Assembly (NCBI RefSeq): GCF_000006565.2
Contig: NC_031476.1
Location: 3,558,458 to 3,622,457 of the forward strand
Length of the DNA: 64,000 nt
Direction of reading: 5' to 3'
Source of the DNA: Toxoplasma gondii ME49
Lineage: Eukaryota > Apicomplexa > Conoidasida > Eucoccidiorida > Sarcocystidae
Part shown: in pieces, positions 35,601-48,180 of the stretch
Layout: every line of letters begins with the position of its first letter
How positions within the stretch are numbered: position 1 is the stretch's first letter
The notes under the pieces: model-generated
Database searches by the model: none
Told to the model about the DNA's origin: nothing
The model's input: only the letters and a program-made list of their open reading frames with translations
Translations under genes and position numbers: made by a program

Positions 35601-36387
35601 TTTCTATGTCTGTGTCGACGGCTAGAAAGCGCGACGCTCGAGTGTCCGTAACACAACAAGGGGAAGAATTGTCTCGATGCATGAGGACATTCTCTGCATC
35701 GGCCTGACCATGGCAGTTACAGCAGTGAACAGAGAAACGGGAAGTGAAGCAAACGACTCGTAACTTTCACCGAAAAACAAACCCGCAAAACAAAGACACG
35801 TCACGCTTCACTCGAAAACTGCACTGGCGTAGGACACGTGAACAGTGTCTGGATGGATCTCCGTCGGGAAAGACACTGTCCGAGATCCGCAAGGGCAACA
35901 AAGCGCAGGAAAACTGCAGAGATCTGACTGCGTAGGCTTTCCCTCTCATCTTTCTGCGCAGTGCAAGTCTCCTGAAAAGCGTGTTTCCATATCCCTCACC
36001 CCTTGCCCTATTGGAAACAATTTCGCTATTCAGCAGCACCTCCACCAGAACTCGCTTTTTGTGGAGCCTCTCTCTTCCGATAGAGAAGAAACGGGGGACT
36101 ACACACTTCGTTATTCTCACTTGCTTTCTCCCTTCGCATACCAAATTCCCCCAGTTCGTTTCCCCCCTCCACCATAACTCCATACCCGTCTGGCTTTCCT
36201 TGCTTCATTTAGATGTGAACAACATGTTCCACGTACACTTTTGTGGACGTCTTGCACCTCCACGTGTCACTGCGGAACGTCACGCTGCTCCATACGCGGA
36301 TTTGTATTCTTCAAATCCTTTTTTATCACAAATCACCTCCATCTCGTCCGCTAGACTGTCACCCATCGCTTGACGCGCGCATCCTTT
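32670..36387. other. Spacer without a supported gene
   Basis: 32.6-33.3 kb probably holds the 5' region of the 29.4-kb gene. Its long minus-strand ORF (33196-32606) overlaps a likely splice acceptor and looks like untranslated sequence. From 33.3 to 35.7 kb only short ORFs occur, none convincing. 35.8-36.38 kb would include the 3' UTR of the membrane-protein gene ending at 36388. Confidence 0.4.
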
Positions 36388-38631
36388 TCACAGCCTGCCG
36401 CTCTCTTTCGGAGACGGAGGCGGGAGGCCCGACGGACCCACCCTGATTGTTCTCTCTCTTTCCTCTTCTTCCTCTCGCGAAATAGCAGTCCCTTCAGTAG
36501 TGGCCTTCGCCTCATCCTGTCGTCCATCCAGAGAGTCGTTCTCCTGCAGCAAGGCTTGGCGTCCATCGTCTTCCTCACGGGGACTGTTCTTCGTGGATGT
36601 GTCACGCTTTGAGAGACGCTTTGCGAGAATCCACCTGCGAAAGCAAAAGTCGAAGTTCACTTTTTTGAAGCATCGACAGGAGCATGTGTGTGTAGGTACC
36701 CGCGAAAGACTTTAAACGCGAGTATGCGTACGGCTCACGAAAACGAACTGTAGATGCATTAGTGATCGCCCACGGCTCAGCTGTGAAGAAACGTGGCACA
36801 GTCGCGCGCGGATACGGAAGTGTCGAACCAACTAACGTCTTCATGTAAATTTGGTGTGTGTCTCTTCCCAAAAGAGGCATACTCTGAAGGAATGGCGATG
36901 ATCCACTGAAGAAGCCAGGCGAGGAAAATGACGAAGAAGAGGGTGGCCGCAACGAGGGTGAACGCGATCCCAAGACAGGATCCCTTCGGCAGGCAGCTAC
37001 CCTAGAAAAGACATAGCCACAAAAGCAAGGCGAAAAAGTGACGTTCGAGGACGGCCTCAAAAGCGGATTCGACCCAATCGTTTTCTGCCTTGAAAAACAG
37101 AAACAGGGTCTGGTAACACACACTCGATGTGTGTTGCACATCTCAAGACGCCTCTCGAATCTACCTGCTTTCGGAAGGGCACACAACCATCCAAAACTGT
37201 CTAGCTTACGAAAACATTTTCTTTATTACAATCGATCCCCCTTCCTTACCGCAAATTCGCAAGAGCATTGCTCAGGTCCAGCCACGCCGGTCGCGCCAGT
37301 GTTCGGCGCTTCTTTCTGAGTCATCTAAACAACGCAAAAAGAAATCTAAAAAAACAGACAGTGAAAGATGTGGGATCGCACCACCCTGCAGAATGCATGT
37401 AGCATGTCACATAACGCCGTCAACCAATAATACGCGACCTAAATAAGACCGGGTTGTCGTTAAAAACATTGCGAAAAAGCTGCAGTTCCGACCGCATGTC
37501 GTGATCCGCAAGTTTTCTATTGAAAGACATCACAGGAAACACGCCAAAGAAATAGGAAACCGATACATCCATTCTGCAAATCAAAGCATAATCTGAGGCG
37601 CGCGCGTTTGCCATGTAAGTGCGTAAACAAGTCGAACGAAAAAGGTACCTGCAAAGCAGAGACGGCAGCGCGCTCCTCCTCGATGTCGGCTTCCTCCTGT
37701 TCGCTTTCGTCCGACAAGGTGTTCTCATGTTCGTTGCCGGTGGTGGCCTCCAGGTAGCTGCCGTCTGCCTCATGCGGTTCTGCACGGAATCAAGCAACGC
37801 GAAAAGCGGATGTTTGCCATGCTCCGTGTGAAGCAGAAACGATTCCCGGTCTTCTGAACTGACCACAGGGAAGCCAGCGAACGTGGACGGGGGAGTTCAG
37901 AAGCATACAAACGGGAGATGGAACTGTACTTTTCATGAGGAGACACTGATGCGGACGAAGCCAGTGCTTGACCAAGCTTTTGAGGCCCTGCATGTTTGTT
38001 ATGAAAAGGAAAGGGTGGAGACAGGCAAGTCGACACAAGTCTGTCATTTGACAGTAACTTGAATCGGCTATTTCTCTTTTGCTAGGAGGACAAGGTCCAG
38101 AAGGTAAGTCCCGACTTGAATCGACGTCACACACTCCAGAAACAGGGCTTCCCTGTCCCGCTGCGTAGACGGGTAGTTGAAGTCCTGGCTCCCAACGAAT
38201 CTACGATGTAAAAGACCTTCTATTCGTCTTCAGGTGAAAAGGAGCCCTCAGCATCGCGTTTCCTTCCCCGTATACCTCGGAGAAGCCGTTGCAGAGCCCT
38301 CCTCACAAGACATGTCGCTGATCCTACACGAACCACGCATGTCGAGTTCCTTCCAGACACCTACCGACTTGCGCAGGCACCGGAGACGGGCCTCGCAGGT
38401 GAAGGACAGCACGAAGGGGAGACGCGGAAGGATCTGAGTCGAGAGAGGGTGTGTCGGCTGAGCAGAGAAGGCCTGGAGAAAACCACAAAATAAAAACACG
38501 AGAAAGCCTGTCGAGTCTCGTCGGCCGATCTCGCCAACTGACGCCGACGGTACGGAACTCGAAGACAAATTCAGAAAGCCATTTCGATGACAAAGAAAGA
38601 CGACCACACTTGTTCCACGCTTGGTGCACCG
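36388..38631 (-). CDS. Multi-exon single-span membrane protein, unknown function; 5' end unresolved
   Basis: Phase-compatible exons on the minus strand: ending at 38276 (open upstream to 38631), 38200 to 38116 or 38092, 37987-37864, 37779-37649, 37001-36883, 36634-36388. The visible protein begins with a basic, Cys-containing region (CEARLRCLRKSVGVWKELD). It continues FVGSQDFNYPSTQRDREALF, then a short basic stretch. Next is a strongly acidic segment (HENTLSDESEQEEADIEEE) and one hydrophobic helix (GIAFTLVAATLFFVIFLAWL). A charged tail of ~85 residues ends KESGRL and stop. The helix near the C-terminal third suggests a single-span protein. The donor after the second listed exon is weak (GTCGGG or GTCCTC). 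The first Met was not found and one or more 5' exons may lie upstream. No family was recognised; a SNARE was considered but there is no heptad SNARE motif. Confidence 0.55.
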
Positions 38632-41600
38632 TTAACGGTAACCGAGTGCGTGACGCCAGTGGAAAACAGGGTGCCGTGGATGACCGATACGGAAATCCGT
38701 GAAAATGAAGGAAGCGCTGCTGGTCGCATTTAGACGCAGCCGACGAGAGAAGATCGGACAGTGGATAAGAGAGGTCGAGACAACAGCAGCACGGCGAACC
38801 GGGCTACAAAAAGAGCGTTTCTGGAGAACTCGGACTAAGAAAAGCACTGACCCAAACACCCCTGGCGAAGGACACACACAGCATACGGAAAAAAGAAGGA
38901 ACAGAAAGAAACACAAAAATCCATGCTGAAAGACATCATCGTGGTGCCACCAGCACGCAGTATAAAGACGAACAAAGGCACCGAAATCACGGAATAACAA
39001 CCAGAACCCTCGAAAGTGATAAATGGACGAACATCTAAACCCCCAACATCGATTATAGAGGAAGGAACAGGAAGAGAAATCAACGTGGAAACTAGACCCA
39101 CAAGACAGATGAAACAACACACACGTCGAAGGATATCTATCAGGAACCCCGTGAAATATAGCCAAGAGGTTGTGCTGGTGAGTTTAAATCCGAAAAAGGA
39201 CAGAACATCGCGGAGTCCTGTTCGGTTCCGTGCAAGCCATCCTTGCCCCTAAAAATCCTTCTAACTGATGTGTCCGCCGGTATCCTCCAAGGCATAGAAG
39301 TACACATACAAGAAAAATGCCTTGCATTCCGTCGTCTATGCAAACTGCGGTGAGAAGTTTCGTCTGCTCTAAATACTGACTAGTGGATTTATTCGTATCT
39401 CAGTTTCACAGAACGTCAGGGCGGGTACCGAACCAAGAATCTAGGGACTAGATTTGAAAAAAAAACCGAGAAGCTGGGTTCTGGGGGCCAGAGAAACTCG
39501 AGAAATCGTGGCTTACCGCCAGCGAGGAGGCCAAGGAAGAAAAGTACCTTCATTTTTACCGAAAAACAATGTGAAAAACGGTTAGGCAAGCAATAAATGG
39601 GAGCCTCGGCATGTCAAGGTCACGCACAGATGCCGGGCGGCCTTATGTCGGGACGGCCGCAACCCAAGAACTTTTAACCGCGCCAAAAAAACAGGGCTAA
39701 ACAGCGTCTACGGGGGACAATCAAACAAGAAAGTCAGCGAGGGAGAAAACGCAGGAGGGACGTGGAAGTCACTAGAATCGACAGAATATCGGCGAGGCCG
39801 TCCTACGAGTCCAGTCTTCTTGTCTCGGTTTCAACGGAGACGACGGGACCGAAAGACCGAAGAAGAGGATACTTGTGCCTTCTTCTCGGCTCTCTAAAGT
39901 TCTGATGTGCTATCAAAGCCCGTGAAACTTGCTGTTATGATAAAGAACCAGCACAACACGCTGCCCTTTCCGTGCATCCGTGCTGTGTGCTGTTCACTGG
40001 CTGAGATCAGGAGCCTCGCTCTGTACACCGTCTCGGGATGAATCGAAGTCGGGACCGAGCGACCAGCTGGAAACGGAGTTTGTGCAACGGCACACGGGGA
40101 AGAAACCAAAGTCAACTTTTTCGCCAGCAAACCCAGAGCAGCAACCTCCTTGTGCTGATCTGCATGCTTAGGGATGAAACAAGGAAAACGTATTAAATAC
40201 GACAGGGTCAGAAAATGTGGGTTCGAGGGACTATCCCAATGTCCAACAAGCGGTAGCGACGTGCGTTTCAGCGCCTCGATGCGCTTCTGTCCTGGGACTC
40301 ATTACTCGCATGTAAGCCGGAACTCTTTGTGGTCGCCGCCAAGCTCTCTTCAAAAGCTGCGCATTGTCTGGAGCCACGCAGCTGAAGGGAAAAAAGGAGG
40401 GTCAGGCACAGCGCTAACGCCCTTGCCATGAGAAACGTTGATTTTTGCAGCCGCTAGAGGATTAAAAGTCAACCTCGTCGATTCGAGACGGCAAGCACCT
40501 CTCCCAGATCCAGAAGTTGAGCCTCAAAAAGTCTCCGCAACTAGCTGAGAATGCATCGACGTCGCCGGTGACCAAGGCCTTGAGCCTGGTGTGTACAGAG
40601 AACGTGTTTCTCTCTTTCGTCCTGTTTCCAAAGAACGCAGAGTGTTTCTTTGTGTGTTGCCGAAAGGAACTGCCCGTAAAATTTCACGAAAAGTGGACTG
40701 GGAACGAACGCCGCGCGTACTCACCGGACAGTCTTTCGCTAACGACAGAGAACGTGGTCGAAGAGTTTGGTTTGTGTTTGTGATTTCCATGGGCTCCTTT
40801 TATCCTCGATATGCTCTCGTGAGTTCTCGTGAAGGATGTAGAAGTCCTCTGCGACCGAGTTGTGTAGGCCCGTTCATATTGTCTACGAGTGCAGTCTTCC
40901 ATCAGTGTAGTGTATTTTCCGTGGAATCGGACGAGATATTTCTGTTGCTCTACCCTGCCTTTGTCCGTGTCACTAATAGATTGCCAGTGAATAATTCCCT
41001 TACTCACAACCTCCGACGTGCCATCAGGACAACTCTCGTAACTGGGCTGAGAAAGCGTAGACACGCCACCAGGAGCCGGTGGCCTTGCAAGTCTGTTTTT
41101 GCATTTTCACAAAGGAATGCCTTCAGCTTGACTATGCTGGAGTGTTGTGAAGAGAGCAATTCTGCTGAGTCATAAGTAACGGATCCAGGAGGAATGTGCG
41201 GAGAACTGAAGAAGAGAAACGGAACGTTCACACGCTTCCGTGAACGTAGACTCCGATGTCTGTGGCTGTTCTTTCTGCATTCTTGAGGACTTTCTGGCTT
41301 TCCCCGTTTTTCTTGTACGTCTCTATCCCCTCGGAACCTTCCCGGTTCTCATCTGTACTAGATTCCACAGTTTTATGCGGAGCGACTCGTTTCGTCTACC
41401 GTTGCCCTTCCGTGCTTCCTTGCGCCGGTGGCTCTTCATCGTGGCCTGGCAGCAGTTTATCGTCGTCTGGCTCTTCTCGTTGTGCCTTTTTCACTGGACA
41501 ATCGCCTCGCTTCCTTTACTCTTCTGATGGAAATCCAGTTTCTGACACATGCGTGCTGACGAGCTCATAAGGGGCTCCGTAGGCAAAAGGGTTCCGCACC

Positions 41601-41965
41601 AGCATGCGGACAATCCAAATATATTTGGTTCGTGTTTTTTATCGACCACGCTTCCTGAGGTTCACACTCAAGTCATCATACGGTGACGATGTTTAGGAAG
41701 TTCAAGGAGCCACTTTCTTTCTGCAACCGATCGTCTTATTTCTTTCCTGCGTGTGCGCAGCGGCCGCCTATTTGGGTGAACTTCCGGGATTGGGATGACT
41801 TTGTTTTTTCATAACCGCGAGAGACTTCCGCGAAACGCGAACGAAACGATGATCTGTGAGGACGGCGTGATTCGAGGGCAGAGCGTCACCGCGCGGCTTC
41901 TGAGGTGAACCTGCAGGGGGCGACAGGCTTGTTTGACCACAGAGCCTTTCTAAAGAACGGCAGCA
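38632..41965. other. Spacer without a supported gene, between divergent genes
   Basis: It separates the minus-strand membrane-protein gene from the plus-strand orphan at 41966, so it should contain both promoters. Overlapping ORFs on both strands at 40.6-41.2 kb (plus 40591-41175, minus 41064-40684) cannot both be real and neither has a motif. The 38.7-39.2 kb part is purine-rich on the plus strand, as expected for 5' sequence of the minus-strand gene. Confidence 0.4.
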
Positions 41966-44030
41966 ATGTACGACATCCGGAAAAGTTTGTTTCCGGGTGC
42001 GCCGACCAGTCCTGGCGCACCGCGTGGATCTGTCACCGCCAAGGTCAGGGCTGAGAGAAGAGATTCTCATCGGAGAGCCTCAGCAGAAGAAAAAGTGGTT
42101 GAGGCAAAGGAGCCTGCCAGACGGCTCTCAACCGGCGTGTCAGCGGCAGTGTCGCGGTCAGACTCCATCGCGGAAGAAGATCGTGGCAGCATTCTTGCCG
42201 CAAAGGGTCTTGCGAACGAAACGGATTTCTCTGATGCACTCCTTGCTCTCTCCAATGAGGTACGTGTCACGAACCAGCAAAAAGAGGACACTGAAAAATC
42301 TCTGACCGGTCTTCCAGCAGAAACGGTCAAAATGCATCGTGCTCCCGGGGGGATGATCCGGAACACGAACGGGGAAAAGTCTCTCCGGATTCCAAATCCT
42401 CGATCCGTGACTGGCTCTTGGCTTGTCAGTGGTCTGCGCGGTTGCAGACGCGGAACGCCTTGATTGGATCGCTTGCGAGAATGAAACGGCATTAGGGGGC
42501 GTCTCGTTTCAGAGAGGAAGTGGCGTTTCGAAGTCTCGTAAAACATGTAGTCTATCGCCGCCTCGTAGCCCTCATTAAGAGAGACGGAGTCTTCTGTGTG
42601 TTGGGTTTTTAGTCAAACACGATGGACTTGGAACTTGGGGAACTGGTGCGGAGGTTCCAACTGATGGTAACAGACAACAGGTATGGACGCGAGAGTATCG
42701 AGTTCTCACGAAGAATACTTCGTTTTCCTTCTCTTATTGCCATCTGGAGTTGACAAGAAGGAATCTCGGCCTAACGTCCCGAGAATGCTGCACTGTGCAT
42801 ACGAGAATGCGACAGCTACGCCGCTTCGTAGCAGCAAAAGGAATCTCGTTGCGTTCAAATACCATCTCAGAGGTGGTACATTGTTTCCACCACTTTGCTG
42901 TCATTTTAACGCATAGTCTGGACCCCATCATCGTGTGTCGTACCACAACAGGTATTTACGGCTTGACTGCCATAATGGTTTGTCTCCTATTTGCCCGCTT
43001 CACTTAGAGTGTCTGGTTCCCTTCTCGTGGTCACGTTGTTGTTTGGTCGTAGAAAATTGTGGTTTTGTCAGTGTGTCATTTTTCGATGTTCTGCGTGCCT
43101 CCCATGTGCTGGTGTTCGTCTCAGTCGTGCCATCGCTGTACTGGAGGGTCACATCAGTGCGCTCGCGCCTATCGGTGATGACGAGAGCAAGGAATAAGCA
43201 CAAGGGAAAGGCGAAGAGCAGGCGAAGCGAGTTGGTTGGCAGCACTGACTTACTTTTCTAGGCCTTCTGAGGCAATGTCTTCATCAACTGAAGAAACTTA
43301 CGCCTGGGCATCAAACTTCGGGACGTGTGAGAAGCAGTTACATTCGTAAGCAAAGATTGCGTTTAACAGATGCAATCGACTGAAGCAGCTCCATTCATAG
43401 TTATGCAGAACAAACAAAGAGCTTGGTGCAGACTTGAGATTAAGTTCCTTCCCCCGCAACGAAACCCCCGAACAACTCCGGGTGAAGTTGGAAGGCGGAG
43501 TCTTACGGCCCGCATTCAGAAAACTCAGGTGCGGCACGTGTCTCGAAACGGAGGGTGGAAAGCTCGGTGTTTAGCGGCTACCAATAGAATGTGATTTCTA
43601 CGCTAGTCGCTCTTTTGAGCTGCGCACCTTTCTGTAGTGGTTCGACGGGTACTTCGCTTTCAGAAAAATCATACATTTGCAACGGCGCTTGGTTGAAGCA
43701 CACTGCTGTAAGTCGTTCGACTATCAGCAACAGAATTCCAATTCCGATGCTTTTTCTGTGAGTCGGATGCTTCAAAGAAGAGACGGATTGGGGCTATTGT
43801 TGTTGTAGCGTGAAAGGATGTATGGATTTTAGTCGCTTTGTTGCGGATCGTTACGTCTCTGCTGCGGATTTACGAGTTTAAAATGCTTTTGCTTGCATTG
43901 GATGCTTGAGAAGCGTCATCAGTGGCTTCGTGACAAACGAAATATGTTACTCTACAGGTTAGGCCGTGGCAAACTGGACGTTTTGGAGAGTGCGCTGGAC
44001 GCGTCTCTTTCGTGGGTTTTCCCCCTGTAG
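41966..44030 (+). CDS. Four-exon, 172-aa orphan protein
   Basis: Exons are 41966-42259, 42613-42680, 43262-43345 and 43958-44030. Donors are GTACGT, GTATGG and GTAAGC; acceptors end TTTTTAG, TTTTCTAG and TCTACAG. Phases 0, 2 and 2 close, and the total is 519 nt including TAG. The start MYDIRKSLFPGAPTSPGAPR is followed by a charged, probably disordered first 75 residues. From about residue 80 the sequence is helical (FSDALLALSNE, then LELGELVRRFQLMVTDN). After EETYAWASNFGTCEKQLHS it ends KLDVLESALDASLSWVFPL. The helical, soluble second half resembles a subunit of a small coiled-coil complex, but I cannot name one. The closed reading frame across three introns makes a real gene likely. An alternative 3' end (donor GTGGGT inside exon 4) is possible. 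Confidence 0.65.
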
Positions 44031-47000
44031 ACCCCCTAAATCACCGAACTTTGCTCATGCTCTGCCTTTGAATGGCTCACTCTGTGTCAATGATATTTAT
44101 GAAGTCCTCTGTGGAACGGAATGCGACCGTCCGGACGGTCTGCCGGCACGTTGCGCTCTCATCAGTGCTAGGATTTGAAGGCCAGTACCCTTCCCAAACT
44201 GTCTGTCTAGAGACGCCAAAAATATGAAGGTGTTAACAATGCGAGAGCGGAACACGCGGTAAGCAGGGGACGGAACGGTTAGAGCAGCGTAGTAGTCTCC
44301 GTGGCAAACAGACTCTTTCGACCAAGGCTTTTCAAGTAACAGATGGGTCGCGCCAACCATTGTCATGAATGTAACGTACATGATGTAAACGAAGGACTCT
44401 TCAACTTAAAGTGACGAGGAACAAACCGTACAAGGAGGAATTATGTCCACCCGCTATGCATCCAATTTGATACTCGGTTATATATGTTAGACGCTAACGT
44501 TTCTGTTTGCTTCGTAACACTATTAGCTGGATATTGAAATCCAACACTTTCTGCTGTCCTATGTAGCCCAATTGGGTGGTTGTGTACAACATTCACATAG
44601 AGCTTGGTTGTTTGTATCGCATGACGGGGGTCACATTATATTTCACATGTACTGGTGGTGTTACTCAATACTGGTGTATGGAGTTATATGAACGTGACAG
44701 TTCCACCAAACCAAAAGCCGCGCAAACAGTTTATCCGGATATGGAGTCAATCAGCGCTAACAATTGCTCGACAAAACCACGATTTTGGGCCACTTAGGGG
44801 GGAAACTCAGGTCTTCCTTGTTATCCAATTGTTGCCCACGAACCTGATTCAGATTGGAGTGCTTGGGCAAAACAGACGGGCATTTTTGAATATGCCAGAT
44901 AATGAGAAGCAATCCAGCCACATCGCCGCGGTGAATTGTCTGCTTATACTTTGCTGCTTGTGTATCCTCCACTTGTGCGACTTGTCATCTTGCCAAAATC
45001 AATTCGTCACTAATAAATGGAATTCCCGCAAGCCTCTGCCAACTCTGGCCCAGCAGGAGTGGCTTCTTTCTCAAGACATTGGTCATGTTTCCAAGCTGAT
45101 GAGATGCCGTAGACATTCGCACCACAGCTTTGTGACAGGCATTGATACTCTTTCTGCATTTCTTATCATGCATTGGTAGACAGTTCCAAGATGTCTACCG
45201 ATGATTGCCGAAACAAAGGAAGTGAAGAGACAGCTGCAGCTCCGAACTTGGGGGTGGGACTGGATGATGAACGTTTGCAGGAGGAGATCTCGAAGAAAAG
45301 CAAGATTGACCGTTCTACCTGTCGTCGCCACTGCACGTCATCTGGCAAAAAACGGCTATATGGCAAAACACAGAACTCTGTTGTAGATTTACCCGCCACG
45401 TTTTACATCATGTGCAATCGTCGCAGACGTTATTTTGTGGATCTGCAGTGTGCACACGGAGGAAAGACCGTCTGATATATTAGAGCTCGTTTTAAGCTTG
45501 GCTTCGTGATATCTTTTCCGTTTCCGTCTGTGTGGGCAAGCGGCACATGCCCTGCTTTTAGTGATTGGGTATGTTTTTGTTACCTTGCTTGTCGCGTTCT
45601 CCATGCGTCGGCCGAGTGTCGCAGACGTGACACGGAACAGAGCTGCCAGGGAACGTGACGGAGTTGCTGCGACACTAGATCGTAGCAGACGCGCTAATTG
45701 GCGACCGCATGGCATTGAAGAAAATGGATATGACAATGATAATCAACGCGGCGTTCCTCAGCCTCACATTCACGGCAATTATTTGGATATCATCTGATTC
45801 AAGAGCAGCCTTGGCGATTCACGGATTGGGGAAACAATGCCGCAAAGCACACTGGGACCATTCGTGTCATGTTACGCGTTGCACTGTGTTGGTGTAGATT
45901 TGCCTCGATCTTCTGAAGGCGAAATTGTGATCATCTGAAAGCAAATGAGTGCATGTCCTTGCGACTTGTCAAGTCACACTGGCGCAACCAAAATGCCGGA
46001 AGCTATTCATCAAATATGCATGCTACACTGGGCGGGGCAGGAGATCAATGTGGCAACAGTCTTGCATTCCAGAGAAAGGGCAAAGACAATTGCGTTCGTT
46101 CGTTCACAGGCATCAATGCGCACACGCATGCTTTCACTATCAAATCATGCCGTTCAGAGCTGTCAACTGTCGACTGCTTGTTACGATCGAACCGAAAGAC
46201 CACGCGTCGTGCTCTCACATCTTGACACGAGTCGGTCTGCGATTCGAAATCTCTGCAGCCGAAGACAGAGATAGGGCACAGTATGTGACGGCAAACTCAG
46301 GAATCATAGAACGAACGATCAATCGTTTTTTCTACCCAGAAGCTCAGGCAGACACCCCGCCTTATGCACAGGTGCTGTCTATCCCCATAATGGCAAGAGC
46401 GTCTTCGCACCACATGCCTACGACGACGAGTCTCGATAACCGAAGGGAGTAGCGACACCCGTGAGTCTTTGTCTCGAAGTCACCAGAGGACACAACAGAC
46501 TTTCCAGCGTGGCGTGTTCCAGGCAACCAATAAGACTACCGCCGTTTAGCTGGCGCTGAAGAGCATTTGTCCCGGCGTGAACGAAATGATCGTGGAATGT
46601 TGCGTATTGCAGGACTAGAGCACTTTTGGCAGTGAACAAGAACCAGCAAGGGTTCTGTTTGTCGTAGATGCACATTCAAGCAACTGACAACTTCCTGGAA
46701 TGGTAAAAACGTTTATAGGTTGCTTTGCCAAGGCAAAGGCAGTGCACCGTGTAAACCTGATCTCCAGTCATTTAGAGATATTTAAAAAACGGTATACATA
46801 GATATATGCAGGTAGAGACTTGTAGATACTTGTAGACGGACACAGGTACAGAAAGGTGGGCATCGCTACTGGATGGTGCTATCGAACTCGATTTTGCGGG
46901 AATATCTCTAAATCACGGACAGTGGAAATCGCTGTTCTCGACATTGGTCGCTGGGAAACTACATTAGACACCAGCACCCTCGATGCGAATAGGTCATGGC

Positions 47001-48180
47001 CATCAGTGAGCGTGTCCTTGTTCGGTTTCAGATGCAAGATCGTGCACGGTACAAGCACTTGATATTCCCTAGTTCCACTTTTGGCCAGAGAAGGATCTCG
47101 GTTAACCGGATCTGTACACCATACCCTCCTCTAACGGCAGCAGAAAAGTGGACAAGGGGGAAGTGGCGCGCGTGGACATTCTGATTTGTCGGGAATCACG
47201 CAGCAGTTTGCAGCGGAGACGAAACCAATGCTGTTCCCTGCCGCGCTTCTTCTGTCAGAAGATCCGATCCAGTTCGTCTGAAGCACGAGCATGCGTTTCC
47301 AGGTTCGATTGATTCCACTGCATGCAGCGTCTTTCGCGGCTCGCGGCCCCGCTGCACGCGTCGTACCCGCGTTTCCTGGCTCTTCTGTCGGCCGCTTGAG
47401 CATGCAAGAAGTCTCTACACAGCCGGTCGCGCCAAATTGAGTGAATTCCCTCTTCGTTGTTGTCCCTTGAAAGAGGAAGAACGTCTAGGATGCTGCGTCG
47501 AAGCATGCGGATGGCACTCAAAAGAGGAAAATTGAGGCCCGGCACTCCCTGCTGATCGCTGGCCAAGATGCTGTAGAAGAAGCGTTTTGGGTGTCAGCGC
47601 AGGAGACAGGAGCGCTAGGTCTTTTCCGCTCGACTTTCCCGGGTCACGTGTTCGACAGTGTCGATTATCGTTCTTTCCTCGCGAGTCTTCAGTTGCGTCC
47701 TGGCTGCCTTGCTTTAGTTCCTTCTTTTTCCCCGCGGACAGGACCGCGTCGTGTCTATAGTGTCTTTCCCACCCGCTGATTTCCATTTTACAGAATTTCG
47801 TTGGGATGGCCACACCCCAGACGGTTCTTTCCTGCCTTCTTTCTTCCACTGAACGGTGTCACTGGTCCGCCTTCTTGGCGCGTGCGCGAGTTCTGCGGGC
47901 GCCGGTCGGCTGTCGCGCGGGGCTCTGCGACCGGCCGCTGTCCTGATTAAATGGTTCCTCGTCAACGCGTAAGGAGCATTTGCAGACTCTGCCGTATCCG
48001 TACAAACCTGACGCGGAGTCTGGTGTGTCGCAGTCGAGGACAATAGCGGCAGCTTCCCCTCGGATCCAGGAAGGATGAAAAATGCTCGCCTCTATGCCGA
48101 GTGTCAAGTCTTGCGTCACCGTGTCGCGGCTTCCCTTCCAACTTTCTTGAGAAAAACGAACGTTCTCGAAGACCTGAGCC
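44031..48180. other. Spacer with at most one small candidate gene
   Basis: Composition is lower in GC than the flanking genes. Apart from the ORF at 45191-45475, only short, motif-free ORFs occur on both strands, including overlapping ones at 45.95-46.45 kb. The last few hundred bases should hold the 5' region of the Mpv17-family gene. Confidence 0.4.
45191..45475 (+). CDS. Candidate small basic protein, 94 aa
   Basis: An uninterrupted ATG-to-stop frame begins MSTDDCRNKG. It has an acidic, Ala-rich first third, then a Lys/Arg/Cys-rich part (KKSKIDRSTCRRHCTSSGKK) and ends HGGKTV. There is no signal peptide or known motif, and no splice links were found. The purine A just before the ATG (CCAAG then ATG) is favourable. 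It could be a chance ORF; an overlapping minus-strand frame covers part of it. Confidence 0.25.
   Translation: MSTDDCRNKGSEETAAAPNLGVGLDDERLQEEISKKSKIDRSTCRRHCTSSGKKRLYGKTQNSVVDLPATFYIMCNRRRRYFVDLQCAHGGKTV

Noticed and set aside
40591..41175. 194-codon plus-strand ORF and a 126-codon minus-strand ORF over the same bases
   Set aside because: They overlap head-on, neither has a domain, signal peptide or splice partner, and the region is a likely promoter spacer.
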